Under the pieces are notes generated by a model. That model was given only the letters and a program-made list of their open reading frames with translations, did no database searches and was not told the origin of the DNA. From Neoarius graeffei (lineage: Eukaryota; Chordata; Actinopteri; Siluriformes; Ariidae), in assembly GCF_027579695.1 (NCBI RefSeq), contig NC_083571.1:36937943-37001942 (forward strand): DNA of 64,000 nucleotides, given 5' to 3'. Below, in pieces: positions 44,909-56,790 of this stretch. The first letter of the stretch is position 1; each line of letters begins with the position of its first letter. Made by a program: the position numbers and the translations under genes.

Positions 44909-45796
44909 AGATTCCGTATGTGCGTAAGCAATGACCTTGTTATGATTATTTGGCCTGCCCCAAGATCAAGCTGCTCACTTGCTCGCAAGTCAACCACACA
45001 CACATACATCTGAACACTCCATCAGAACAGTGATGTAATTAAGATGTGACCTGCTCACACACACACACATACACATAGACACAGATATCAAAATGATGTC
45101 ACTCACTCACACCCTCCCATAGACACACACACACACCCCTCTCTGAGGTCACATACAAACACACACACATTTGACAGACACAATAGCCGTTTGGAGAGAT
45201 TATGATTTGTTATAAAAGGTGTTTGTAATCTTTCATCTTTGGCGAGAATACTGTGAGTAAACAGTAGTTAAACCGATCTCTGGTTCTCTGTTTTTTTGCG
45301 GTGTTCCATCCCAGAATTCTGCAGGTGGTACGAGGGCGGGGGTCCCGAGAAATAAGTTGACCGATTGACCGTTTCAGACTGGGTTGAATCCCAACAATTT
45401 GGTGGCCCGTACGGGGACCTCCCAATCAGGTAAGGAGTAAATTATTTTAATTGATTAGTTTGATTGGTTGGACTTCTGCCTGGTTGGAGGTCTCAGAAAA
45501 AAAAAAAACCAGTTGTTTATTATTTTGGTTATGTTATTGGTAATCCTCGTGTAGAGGCACGGGACGTTTTTATCGTAGAATTTGTTTACGGGATGTTTTT
45601 TGGTGACCCTCGTGGAAGAGCCACGGGAAGATTGGTTAAACCTTGTGTAAAAACGCGGGAAGGCTATCCTCGTAATTTGTTTACAGGAAGGTGACCCTCG
45701 TGAAGTGAAGGAGCTGTCACGGGAAGAGCGCGCTTTTTATGTTAAACCCATAATAATTACCCTAATTAATCTCGGGACTGATTCCTTCGTGCCACC
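44909..45796 (+). mobile_element. Retrovirus-like LTR 3' end, primer site and leader
   Basis: A TATA box (TATAAAAGG, 45211) precedes sequence ending CCCAACA near 45396. Next comes TGGTGGCCCGTACGGGGA (45400-45417), exactly complementary to the 3' end of vertebrate tRNA-Ile(AAT) with CCA. About 380 bp of leader with GACCCTCGTG/CACGGGA repeats follows, up to an ACCATGG start at 45797. This is the organisation of an endogenous retrovirus 5' end. The LTR start and a partner LTR were not located. Confidence 0.6.
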
Positions 45797-45823
45797 ATGG
45801 GGGGAAAATTTGTATTATATTAA
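45797..45823 (+). pseudogene. Gag start remnant of retrovirus-like element
   Basis: The ATG in optimal context encodes MGGKF, a myristoylation-type Gag N-terminus, but the frame meets a stop after eight codons, right beside a SINE insertion. No further gag or pol sequence was recognised. Confidence 0.35.
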
Positions 45824-45832
45824 TTGTATTAT

Positions 45833-46207
45833 GGCGGCACGGTGGTGTAGCGGTTAGCGCTGTCGCCTCACAGCAAGAAGGTCCTGGGTTCGAGCCCCGG
45901 GGCCGGCGAGGGCCTTTCTGTGCGGAGTTTGCATGTTCTCCCCGTGTCCGCGTGGGTTTCCTCCGGGTGCTCCGGTTTCCCCCACAGTCCAAAGACATGC
46001 AGGTTAGGTTAACTGGTGACTCTAAATTGACCGTAGGTGTGAATGTGAGTGTGAATGGTTGTCTGTGTCTATGTGTCAGCCCTGTGATGACCTGGCGACT
46101 TGTCCAGGGTGTACCCCGCCTTTCGCCCGTAGTCAGCTGGGATAGGCTCCAGCTTGCCTGCGACCCTGTAGAAGGATAAAGCGGCTAGAGATAATGAATG
46201 AATGAAT
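45833..46207 (+). mobile_element. tRNA-derived SINE, copy 7
   Basis: Full-length, perfect 11-bp duplication AATTGTATTAT (45822-45832 and 46208-46218). Its tail is (GAAT)n rather than the usual GATGA type. Confidence 0.94.
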
Positions 46208-46229
46208 AATTGTATTATTGTATTAAGGT

Positions 46230-46780
46230 ACCCCCCTTACGAAAATTAACCATGGTTTTACTATGAAAACTAACCATGGTTTTACCATGGTTTATAGTTC
46301 TTCATGGTTTTCATGTTTTTTTGGGTAACCATGAAAACCATGGTTCATGACTATGGTTTAACCATGATTTAACCATGGTTTCACTATGGTAAATGTTAAT
46401 GTATCTGGGCTGTTAATCGAGATCCTTCTCTACAGCATTGACTGTTGGACGAAAGCATGGTAATACTACAGTTAGTGCATCCTTTTAAAAACCATACTAT
46501 CCCTTTTTAAACTAATTTCATAGTTACTATGACCTATTACACATACAACTATGATGCTACCACAGCTACTGCAGTACTATGGATAAACCACAGTAATGCT
46601 ATGGTTGGTTCATAGTACTTAGAATCACCATGAAATACCGTAGTAGAACCATGGTTACTACCATGGATAAACCATAGTAATACTATGGTTGGTTCATAGT
46701 ACTTAGAATCACCATGAGATACCATGGTAGAATCATGGTTACTACATAAAAACCATGGTAGATTTTCTTAAGGGCCGGAC
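46230..46780. mobile_element. MITE-like block of CCATGGTT palindromes
   Basis: More than fifteen copies of CCATGGTT/AACCATGG and CTATGG variants within 550 bp. The ends CCCTTACGAAAATTAACCATGG-type and, inverted, CCTTAAGAAAATCTACCATGG-type are related. No coding capacity. Similar palindromic repeats are known from fish MITEs. Confidence 0.65.
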
Positions 46781-48405
46781 CCCGAGAAAAAACCCACGGG
46801 ATTGGATGAATTGCTGTGGTTTAGCATTCTACACAAATTCTAGACAGTTTGGCTGGCTCAGTTTTGATTTATCCTCATTCAGGTATTTGCAATCTCTGGG
46901 AGCTGTGTAATGTAACTTTAATTGTTTTAGCATTTATATAAGGCATTACTGGAGATGCACAACATAATGAAACAACAAATCAGTACTCTGGACATGAACA
47001 GTCAGAACTGTGTTCCTGGTGTGCATAAATGTCAAACCTTTGGTCAATCAAACCTGTATAACCAACTTCCAAAGTCCTTATTTCCTTTATAAAATCCTTA
47101 TAAGATGCAAATTAAAATGATTTACCTAAAATTTGAATGATAATTAACAATGATATATCCCAGGTACTTTTTAATAATAATAAACTTTAAGAATGAATAC
47201 AAAGCTTCAATGTTTGACAAAAAAAACCCCACAAAGTGTAAATGTTATGCGCTCTTTTATCATCGTGGGAATTGATTATAGCTCTAAATAAATATTGAAG
47301 GTTTTTTTTGTTAAAAATAATCCGTATAACTTTATTCGTACGCCCGTATACTATGTTTATTGAATCAAATCCGTATAAAATACGGACATTCTGTATATTG
47401 TGCATTATGATCTCAACGAAAGCTTCACTGAATCGATTCTTTAGAACAAACTCGCATGCGTGTGAATCAATTCACTCTTGATTCTTGACTCAGAAACTAC
47501 GGAAACCTTATTTGTATTCCTGTTTTCAAATTGTAAACAATAATCACACTCTCATGCTGCATGAAATTAAAGTATGAACTATCCTCAACCCATTACGTGT
47601 GCATGAACTCAACAAATGCAGTCCATGCGTCTGTATCGATTCGCTCGATCGAGTCATTTATGTTTCGTCCCGAAGAAGATCCGAATCGTTTGTGAATCTC
47701 ATCACTGTTAGAAATCCAAGAGAAGAGATCCTCTTCCCTTAACATCATCAGAGAAAAAATCTGCTTCTTAATCAATTAGTTTCAGCGTTTGGTGAGTAGA
47801 TCATCTGTATTTTATTTTATATTCATTGTGTGTTGATAGTCCGAAACTTGTAACTGGAAGGTTATCAGGAAAGTCACGAGTGGTCCGCGAGCACTCTACA
47901 AGACTATTAATGCGTTTTAATAATTAATAGTGCAGCTATTAATGCAGTTTCATGTCTAGATCTTATAAATGATGAATACGAAGTTTTCAAAATTATGAGA
48001 ACTCCAGTTCCCATGATGCTTGTGAACTGGGCATGCGCACTGGATAAAAGAAAAAACAGCTCTTTAGGGCAAAACTCTCGTCTCATCAGATTTGGGCTGT
48101 AATTCCTTAAATAATGAAATAACTGTACAAGCAAATACAACACAAAAACCATTTTTAAAACATTCACTTAAATTAAACAGACATGGTAAAACCAGAAGAA
48201 ATATATTTAAGGCTTAGAGTTTGATTAATTCAGCCAAATCAAATATCACTTTCAGATTTGAAGATATTTATCAGGAATCATTTTTAAAATATTGAGTATT
48301 ATACCACTTCCTGTTTAAAGGCATAATAAAAGGCATCAAATATATTTACCCTACGTGTGAATGGAAATGCCGAAAAGTTTAATGTTTAACCTAATGTTTA
48401 ATGTT
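46781..48405. other. AT-rich repeat-nest DNA, no gene seen
   Basis: No recognisable domain; short frames only. Origin within the nest is unresolved. Confidence 0.55.
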
Positions 48406-48728
48406 CACTCTAAAAAATAAAGGTGCTTCAGTGGTTCTTCAAATCTCTGGATGGTTCCATGGAGAGTCAAAAGTCTGTGATGAACCATTACATTATGCGA
48501 AAGGTTCTTCACATTGGAAATGGTTCTTCAGAGCCTGGCATTCTCTTACCATTTGCTGGTCAATGCACATCGGCTATGTTTACACAAATCTGTCTTCACT
48601 GCTCAAACAAATGGTTTAAATGGTTCTTTAAAGAACTGTTGCATGAACGGTTCTTTGAAGCCCTGAAAAAGGTTCCTCTATGGCATTGCCCTGAAGAACC
48701 GGTACTGGCCCCATTATTTTTTAGAGTG
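48406..48728. mobile_element. MITE with CACTCTAAAAAATAA termini
   Basis: 323 bp with inverted termini CACTCTAAAAAATAA. The interior repeats GGTTCTTCA and TGAAGAACC motifs in both directions, a common fish MITE pattern. Confidence 0.8.
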
Positions 48729-48741
48729 TTGATCTAAAACA

Positions 48742-49118
48742 GGGGTGGCACGGTGGTGTAGTGGTTAGTGCTGTCGCCTCACAGCAAGAAGGTCCTGGGT
48801 TCAAGCCCCGGGGCCGGCGAGGGCCTTTCTGTGCGGAGTTTGCATGTTCTCCCCGTGTCTGCGTGGGTTTCCTCCGGGTGCTCCGGTTTCCCCCACAGTC
48901 CAAAGACATGCAGGTTAGGTTAACTGGTGACTCTAAATTGACCGTAGGTGTGAATGTGAGTGTGAATGGTTGTCTGTGTCTATGTGTCAGCCCTGTGATG
49001 ACCTGGCGACTTGTCCAGGGTGTACCCCGCCTTTCGCCCATAGTCAGCTGGGATAGGCTCCAGCTTGCCTGCGACCCTGTAGAACAGGATAAAGCAGCTA
49101 GAGATAATGAGATGAGAT
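48742..49118 (+). mobile_element. tRNA-derived SINE, copy 8
   Basis: Full-length, perfect 11-bp duplication GATCTAAAACA (48731-48741 and 49119-49129). Inserted three bases from the neighbouring MITE. Confidence 0.94.
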
Positions 49119-49145
49119 GATCTAAAACATTTTAAAACTGATCGT

Positions 49146-49186
49146 GTGGTGGTCTAGTGGTTAGGATTCGGCGCTCTCACCGCCGC
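49146..49186 (+). pseudogene. tRNA-Glu(CTC) 5'-half fragment
   Basis: GGTGGTCTAGTGGTTAGGAT and the following TCGGCGCTCTCACCGCCGC match the D-arm and anticodon arm of vertebrate tRNA-Glu(CTC) without a mismatch. The sequence then stops: no T-arm, acceptor strand or B box follows. The first acceptor bases also differ. Not a functional tRNA. Confidence 0.75.
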
Positions 49187-50203
49187 TGGTGTAGTGGTAT
49201 TTTTATTAATCATATGTAATTCTAACCTTTAAATATCCTATATACTCCTGTTTCTAACGCGTTTTAGCGAAATGTGGACTTGTCTTGTCTGGGAAGCATG
49301 AAATTAGTTCAACAGCGAGCTAACCCGCTTTTTACTTCATTTTTGACATTTTTTGAATAATTGTCGTCCTATTATAAATAATATTTTGAATAATTGTTCC
49401 GTCTCTATAGTCTCTCTGTCTCTTTCTCAGTCAGCATTGAGATAAGGGCTCCCAGACTGTTACAGATAGCTATAATATAAACAAACAACTCATGCAAGAA
49501 CAGCAGGCAAGGACAGCCACAGAAATCTGCAATGGGCAGAGAAAATCATTATTTTTGGCACTTTCTCACAATAATAAATTTAATAAGTAATCTCTTTATA
49601 TTATTAGGTAAATTCCATATACATAAAGTCAAAATGTCCAAGACAGACAACCAATTCTCATTAATACTGTTAATTGAATTAAAAATGTATTTTGAGTCTC
49701 TGTCACATATCGAATCCAACAAAGAGTGCTTATCAGCTATTCAATTTTATTCAAATTACGTTCAGTGAAATTGTTTGTCATTTCAATTTGCCCCGTTTTT
49801 TTTTTTATCTCCTTTTCTTTCTTTAAACTTATTGCTACTTATGAGGCTAAGCTTAAACATGTTCCTCCTAATTTCGAACTATTGATATGAAATGCTTTGA
49901 TTAACTGCTTGCTGAGTTTTAAACCTCCATACTTTTGCCTTTAAAAACCACAGAGGATATGGAATGGATAGGCTTTTAATGTATTTAGTTAACCATCATT
50001 TTTTTCAGCAAGAAACAGTTAACAAACGTTTACTTGAATAACTTTTTGTTTATAAATCGGAGACTTGGGTTTATCTTTGTTTAACCATTAAGAAAAAAAC
50101 TTCATAAATTATCATGATTATGATACATTGGCTTGTATAAGTATTCATTGTCCTTGAACCTAACAGTCTCTACACATACAGACACCCACAAATAACACAC
50201 AAA

Positions 50204-50209
<6 letters not shown>

Positions 50210-50254
<45 letters not shown>

Positions 50255-50262
50255 TCACACTC
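50210..50262. repeat. (CT)n(CA)n microsatellite
   Basis: CT run followed by CA run, preceding the second copy of the 43.7-kb segment. Confidence 0.9.
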
Positions 50263-50483
50263 ACACTATTATTATAAGGTGTAATACTAAAGCTTACAAT
50301 TCAGCAGTTCACACTCTGTCATGTGTATGCTGCAATGTAAATAATGCCAATACTTTAGGTAACTGGTACTTTAGGTATGTATACTCAGTTCAAGAGTTCA
50401 CTATTTCTACTTTTATGTCAGATAAAACACCACAGTTATGGTGCCACAGTTGTAGAATTGTTAAAATAAATGTGTCCACCACC

Positions 50484-50665
50484 TGACTCTAAATTGACCG
50501 TAGGTGTGAATGGTTGTCTGTGTCTATGTGTCAGCCCTGTGATGACCTGGCGACTTGTCCAGGGTGTACCCCGCCTTTCGCCCGTAGTCAGCTGGGATAG
50601 GCTCCAGCTTGCCTGCGACCCTGTAGAACAGGATAAAGCGGCTAGAGATAATGAGATGAGATGAG
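50484..50665 (+). mobile_element. 5'-truncated SINE, copy 9
   Basis: Only the 3' half of the SINE is present, yet it is flanked by a perfect 14-bp duplication ATGTGTCCACCACC (50470-50483 and 50666-50679). The truncation therefore happened during target-primed insertion, as expected for LINE-driven SINEs. Confidence 0.93.
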
Positions 50666-51249
50666 ATGTGTCCACCACCAAATCTATCCTTGGTTTGTTA
50701 TTTATTTATTTAAGTTGTGCCCGGGGGGGGGGGAAGCTTCGGTGCTGTCAGCCATGCTTGACCTCGGTATTTGAAAAATTCTGGTTACGGCCCTGGTCAC
50801 CATTGAAATATTTCATCATTATATTAATTATTCTCTCTGCCAGGTTGCCAAATCGGACTGATTTCATTCTCCTTATAGTTCTCTATACATGTTCCTTGTG
50901 CTTTAATGTAAACTCGTGGAAGAAACTGTTATCCCAGTGTTTAATTCCCTTTGGATTCATACCATTTATTCAGTGAAAATCTCGATTATTGATATTTTAA
51001 TTACTGCTTCCAGGCCATTTTTTTGCATTTGGGACATTTTTGAACCAAATTCCAAATGCCGTTAAAAACAAATGCAGTAGCTTAATGTTTGATGGAAAAA
51101 AAAAACTTCAATCAGTTATAATACCAGTGAAATAATGATTGGTGTTTTATCTTAATGTTGAATTTCATTCTCTTGCATTAATGAATTGTTGCTGTAAAAT
51201 GATCCTGCTTCCAACTAGTTTAGGTGTGTTTTTCATTTCAGTTTATCCA

Positions 51250-51580
51250 GCCATTATCCACAACTGCTTGTACAGGGTCGCAGTCAAGCTGGAGCCTATC
51301 CCAGCCGACTATGGGCAAGAGGCGTAGTACACCCTGGACAAGTCACCAGGTCATTGTAGGGCTTACACATAGAGACAAACAACCATTCACACTCACATTC
51401 ACACCTACAGTCAATTTAGAGCCACCAATTAGCCTAACTGGAGCACCCAGAGGAAACCCACACAGACGCAGGGAGGACATGCAACCACCACACAGAAAGG
51501 CCCTCGCTGGCCACTGGGCTCGAACCCAGAACCTTCTTGCTGTGAGGCAACAGTGCTAACCACTACACCGCCATGCTGCC
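51250..51580 (-). mobile_element. Old degenerate SINE, copy 10
   Basis: Minus-strand relative of the same SINE with many substitutions and deletions (for example GCGTAGTACACC for GCGGGGTACACC). No target duplication seen; an older insertion than its neighbours. Confidence 0.85.
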
Positions 51581-51854
51581 TCATTCCAGTTCTGTTTTAT
51601 TTAAATAGAACTTTTAACAGTCGACATCGTCAGGAAGCAGCATTACATAATATAGATTTATTTATTTATCACTAATAGGGGAGAGCGGTGAGGAATTTAA
51701 ATCTTTCTAAATGAACATGATCGCTATCATATCAACATTTTTTCAGGCCAACACTACTGTTTCTTTCATACATTTTGACAAAGACAAGACAAATTAAGAT
51801 TCAGTCCATGATATGATTGATCCACGCTCGCTATATTATTAAACATGTTAATAT

Positions 51855-52232
51855 CTCATCTCATCTCATTATCTCTAGCTGCTTTATCCTGTTCTACAGG
51901 GTCGCAGGCAAGCTGGAGCCTATCCCAGCTGACTACGGGCGAAAGGCGGGGTACACCCTGGACAAGTCGCCAGGTCATCACAGGGCTGACACATAGGCAC
52001 AGACAACCATTCACACTCACATTCACACCTATGGTCAATTTAGAGTCACCAGTTAACCTAACCTGCATGTCTTTGGACTGTGGGGGAAACCGGAGCACCC
52101 GGAGGAAACCCACGCGGACACGGGGAGAACATGCAAACTCCACACAGAAAGGCCCTCGCCGGCCACGGGGCTCGAACCCGGACCTTCTTGCTGTGAGGCG
52201 ACAGCGCTAACCACTACACCACCGTGCCGCAC
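51855..52232 (-). mobile_element. tRNA-derived SINE, copy 11
   Basis: Full-length minus-strand copy, perfect 12-bp duplication ACATGTTAATAT (51843-51854 and 52233-52244). Confidence 0.95.
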
Positions 52233-52244
52233 ACATGTTAATAT

Positions 52245-52659
52245 AATACACACAATGACTATATTCCTAAACACTGAAATTCTTATATCCAGTTAGAAAA
52301 AGTCTGATTAAAAGCACACACCCAGTCTGGATCGACCTGTGACTTTACCAAAGACGTCTTCATTCCATCAGGACTCTCACACAGAATTCATACAAAACAG
52401 TCCATACAGAACTTTAATGTAAAATAAATGACGTCTTGAACCATTAAAAAAACAGCTAAGGAAGGTAATATTTTATTTACAAAACAAATTATTTCTTCCC
52501 AATATGGCTTAAAAAAGAAAAGAAAAGAACCCCTCATTGGACGTAAACGCTCTAATCTGGCAACCCATCCTGCCTGTGATTGCTGTACCTGTACTGCCAT
52601 GTTGGCACTTGATGCCATTTACAGCACTATCAGGGCACTAGGTCAAAAATGCCTCAGGA

Positions 52660-52728
<69 letters not shown>

Positions 52729-53024
52729 GTTCATCACCTTTTACCTCAATTCAGCTTTGGGGACAAAAGGAATCTCAAACACTGAAATGTGCTTCAGTCT
52801 TCACAAAACTGTCATCAGAAACATAAACATGAGCTCAACTTTATAACTTCAACACTGTCACTATAACACTGCTAAGATAAACACAAGATAACACACTGGC
52901 TACTTTCAGTTACGCTTAGCTTCATGCTAGCACATATCAGAATCGCCCACTGATGTTTTAGGAGATGGAAAATTATTGGTTCATTATTTATAGCATATTT
53001 CTTCACCATATCAGTGTCTGTTAT
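52245..53024. other. Intergenic DNA with a (CA)n run, no gene seen
   Basis: About 30 CA units at 52661-52722. No coding homology recognised. Confidence 0.65.
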
Positions 53025-53430
53025 TACAGTTTTGCTCATAAGTTTACATACCCTGGCAGAATCTATGATTCTTTGACCATTTTTCAGAGAATATGAATGA
53101 TAACACAAAAACATCTTTTCCACTCATGCTTAGTGGTTGGGTGAAACCATTTATTGTCAAACGACTGTGTTTTCTCTTTTTAAATCATAATGACAATAGA
53201 AACTACCCAAATGACCCTGATCAAAAGTTCACATACCCTGGTGATTTTGGCCTGATAACATGCGCAGAAGTTGACACAAATGGGTTTGAATGGCTACAAA
53301 AGGTAACATCCTCACCTGTGATCTGTTTGCTTGTAATCAGTGTGTGTGCATAAAAGCTGCGTGAGTTTCTGGGATCCAGACAGACTCTTGCATCTTTCAT
53401 CCAGCCACTGACGTTTCTGGATTCTGAGTC

Positions 53431-54632
53431 ATGGGGAAAGCAAAAGAATTGTCAACGGATCTATGGGAAAAGGTAGTTGAACTGTATAAAACAGGAAAGG
53501 GATACAAAAAGATCTCATCTCATCTCCTCTAGCCGCTTTATCCTTCTACAGGGTCGCAGGCAAGCTGGAGCCTATCCCAGCTGACTACGGGCGAAAGGCG
53601 GGGTACACCCTGGACAAGTCGCCAGGTCATCACAGGGCTGACACATAGACACAGACAACCATTCACACTCACATTCACACCTACGGTCAATTTAGAGTCA
53701 CCAGTTAACCTAACCTGCATGTCTTTGGACTGTGGGGGAAACCGGAGCACGCGGAGGAAACCCACGCGGACACGGGGAGAACATGCAAGCTCCACACAGA
53801 AAGGCCCTCGCCGGCCCCGGGGCTCGAACCCAGGACCTTCTTGCTGTGAGGCGACAGCGCTAACCACTACACCACCGTGCCGCCCGATACAAAAAGATAT
53901 CCAAGGAATTGATAATGCCAGTCAGCAGTGTTCAAACTGTGATTAACAAATGGAAAATCAGGGGCTCTGTTAAAACCAAGCAAATGCCACAAAGTATCTC
54001 GTCTACAATACGCCAAACAGCACAGAGACAAGCCTCAAAACTTCTGGAACAAGGTAATTTGGAGTGATGAGACCAAAATTGAACTTTTTGGCCATAACCA
54101 TAAGCATAACATTCGGAGAGGTGTTAACAAGGCCTATGATGAAAGGAACACCATTCCTACTGTAAAGCACGGAGGTGGATCGCTGATGTTTTGGGGATAT
54201 GTGTGCTACAAAGGCACAGGAAACTTGGTCAAAGTTGAAGGAAAGATGACTGCAGCACGTTATCAGCAAATACTGGAGGCAAATTTGCACTCATCAGCCC
54301 AGAAGCTGCGCATGGGACGCACTTGGACGTTCCAACATGACAACGATCCAAAACACGAGGCCAAGTCGACCTGTCATTGGCTACAGCAGAACAAAGTGAA
54401 GGTTCTGGAGTGGCCATCTCAGTCCCCTGACCTCAGTATCATTGAGCCACTCTGGGGAGATCTCAAGCACGCAGTTCATGCAAGACAGTCCAGGAATTTA
54501 CAGGAACTGGAGGCTTTTTGCCAAGAAGAATGGGCAGCTTTACCATCTGAGAAAATAAAGAGCCTCATCCACAACTACCACAAAAGACTTCAGGCTGTCA
54601 TTGATGTTAGAGGGGGCAATACACGGTATTAA
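53431..54632 (+). pseudogene. Tc1-like transposase, interrupted and deleted
   Basis: Starts MGKAKELSTDLWEKVVELYK. It is interrupted by a SINE (53514-53885) and resumes SKELIMPVSSVQTVINKW. A deletion then removes the middle, before the catalytic part: VIWSDETKIELF (first Asp), LMFWGYVCYKGTG, QHDNDPKHEAKS (second Asp), WPSQSPDLSIIEPLW (Glu), ending LQAVIDVRGGNTRY and a stop. All three catalytic acids remain, but the frame is broken. Confidence 0.9.
53514..53885 (-). mobile_element. tRNA-derived SINE, copy 12
   Basis: Full-length minus-strand copy with a perfect 13-bp duplication GATACAAAAAGAT (53501-53513 and 53886-53898), inside the transposase coding sequence. Confidence 0.95.
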
Positions 54633-55416
54633 GTACTGGGGTAATAGACATGGCATACATTTAGAAAATCAGCAATTTAACCACTATAACCCTTTGAAAA
54701 ACTCTCTAAATATCAGCTAAAACTATCAAAGTTCTTAAATAATATTTAGGATGGCTATTGTTTTGCTGTTTTGTGGATTTTAGCATACATTTCTGTGGCT
54801 TGTGGCAATAATATAGAATTGTACATGATCAAAGTTGATTTTAGCTTGGGTTTTACATTATAAGAAAGAAAGACTGACATATTAAGGCGAAGGGAACAAT
54901 TCTTGTGACAGATTGGTTCAACTTATTCACATCTGTAAAATACAGGCCTAGGTGATATCTCTGGGAGTGGTTTTGATGTATTACATGTTGCTTTATTCTT
55001 GCATGGTGAGGTTGACATTTACATGGAATTGCCCGTATGTAAAATTTTGATCAGGGTCATTTGGATGTTTTTTGTTGTCATTATGATTTAAAAATAGAAA
55101 ACACAGTTGTTTATCAATAAATGGCTTCACCCAACCACTAACCATGAGTGGGAAAAAAGTTTGTGTGTTATCATTCATATTCTCTGAAAAAAGGCCAAGA
55201 AAGCAAAAATTCTGCCAGGGTATGTAAACTTATGAGCACAACTGTACTAACTCTAGAAACAGGGGTAGATTAGCTTTAAAAAATATTAATAAAACATTTA
55301 GCACAGCAAACCTGACAACAATAATATAATGCACTAATAATGTCTAAAGTTTCATATTAATTAATAGTTTTAAATAATTATTCTCGCACATTATTTAAAT
55401 AATTATAATGGTTCGA

Positions 55417-56157
55417 CGGAAACAGGTTATCACTAAATCTGAGCAAGACAAAAATAATGTTGTTTGGTAGTTGTACACTGAATACACAGGTACTAATAAA
55501 AATAGATGGAGTTGAAATAGAAAGAGTTCACGAAATTAAATTTTTGGGGGTAACCATTGATGACAGAATCAATTGGAAATCACATATCAAACATGTACAA
55601 ACTAAAGTCTCAAGAAGCATTGCAATAATAAACAAGGCAAAAAAGGTTTTGGATCAGAAATCACTCCACACTCTTTACTGTTCCCTAGTCTCACCATACT
55701 TTAAAATACTGTGCTGAGATTTGGGGCAACAACTACAAAACATCACTACGGCCAATAACCATCATTCAAAAAAGAGCAATACGGATCATTCACAACGTTT
55801 GGCTATCAGGAACACACAAACTCATTATTTCTACAGTCCAAATTACTAAAATTTACAGACATCGTGGATTATCAAACAGCTCAAATAATGTTCAAAGCTA
55901 AAAATAATCTATTACCAATAAATATACAGAAATTATTCGGTATCCATGAGGGGAGTTATAATTTAAGGGGGAAAATTAACTTTAATTTAACTTTATTTCG
56001 TACAAACAGGAAAAGTTTTTGTGTTTCAGTTAGCGGGGTGAGACTATGGAACAGGTTCACCATGGAGTTGAAGCAGTGTCCAAACATGAAACAATTTAAA
56101 ATGAGGTTCAAAGACACTATTTTCAAGAGGTACAGGGATGAGGGAGGTGATGGGTAG
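55417..56157 (+). pseudogene. LINE reverse transcriptase 3' fragment
   Basis: Carries IKFLGVTIDDRINWKSHIKH, SIAIINKAKKVLD, LHTLYCSLVSPYFK, then after frameshifts YQTAQIMFKAKNNLLPINIQ, SFCVSVSGVRLWN and FKMRFKDTIFKRYR. This is the thumb and C-terminal region of a jockey/CR1-group LINE. At least two frameshifts (near 55710 and 55860); 5'-truncated, so dead. Confidence 0.8.
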
Positions 56158-56282
56158 CACTAAGTGTTATGCGAACACTTTTCTGTTACTTTTCGTGTCT
56201 GTGTGCGTGTGTTGTGCATGCGTACTGTATGTGGAGGTGTATGCTTATAATAGATATATTTTATATGGGTATATGTATGTAG

Positions 56283-56322
56283 GTACTGTATGTATGTATG
56301 TATGTATGTATGTATGTATGTA
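56283..56322. repeat. (GTAT)n microsatellite
   Basis: About ten GTAT units, perhaps the expanded tail of the preceding LINE. Confidence 0.85.
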
Positions 56323-56790
56323 TGGGAAGGTGTGTGTATATAGGGATGTATATGTAGATATGTATGTATGTGTGTATATACAACCCCGATTCCAAAAAAG
56401 TTGGGACAAAGTACAAATTGTAAATAAAAACGGAATGCAATAATTTACAAATCTCAAAAACTGATATTGTATTCACAGTAGAACACAGGCAACATATCAA
56501 ATGTCGAAAGTGAGACATTTTGAAATTTCATGCCAAATATCGGCTCATTTGAAATTTCATGACAGCAACACATCTCAAAAAAGTTGGGACGGGGCAATAA
56601 GAGGCTGGAAAAGTTAAAGGTACAAAAAAGGAACAGCTGGAGGACCAAATTGCAACTCATTAGGTCAATTGGCAATAGGTCATTAACATGACGGTATAAA
56701 AAGAGCATCTTGGAGTGGCAGCGGCTCTCAGAAGTAAAGATGGGAAGAGGATCACCAATCCCCCTAATTCTGCACCGACAAATAGTGGAG

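Larger units (their letters stand above)
41260..50795. mobile_element. hAT-like outer element enclosing a 9.5-kb nest
   Basis: Left end CATGGCCGTAACTACC and right end, inverted, CAGGGCCGTAACCAG are flanked by a perfect 8-bp duplication, GTCACCAT (41252-41259 and 50796-50803). CACCGAGGTC and its inverse occur near both ends. Everything between (ISL2EU-like element, LTR remnant, MITEs, four SINEs) would then be a later insertion or internal sequence. It begins about 860 bp upstream of the MTTP ATG. Confidence 0.65.
53025..55246 (+). mobile_element. Tc1-like transposon with long terminal repeats
   Basis: Starts TACAGTTTTGCTCATAAG and ends with the inverse; the arms are roughly 200 bp, with inner copies of CATACCCTGG and the 53093-53230 block inverted at 55010-55170. 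TA is duplicated on both sides. It contains a broken transposase and a SINE. Confidence 0.92.

Noticed and set aside
46230-46780. Possible transcription factor array because of dense CCATGGTT palindromes
   Set aside because: The repeats are bounded by related inverted ends and fit a palindromic MITE; no nearby promoter supports a regulatory role.
47593-47775. 60-codon minus-strand frame with EEDLFSWISNSDEIHKRF
   Set aside because: Looks protein-like but has no recognised domain, and the upstream continuation is not open.
49532-49768. 78-codon frame MGRENHYFWHFLTI...
   Set aside because: AT-rich chance frame in the repeat nest; resembles no known family.
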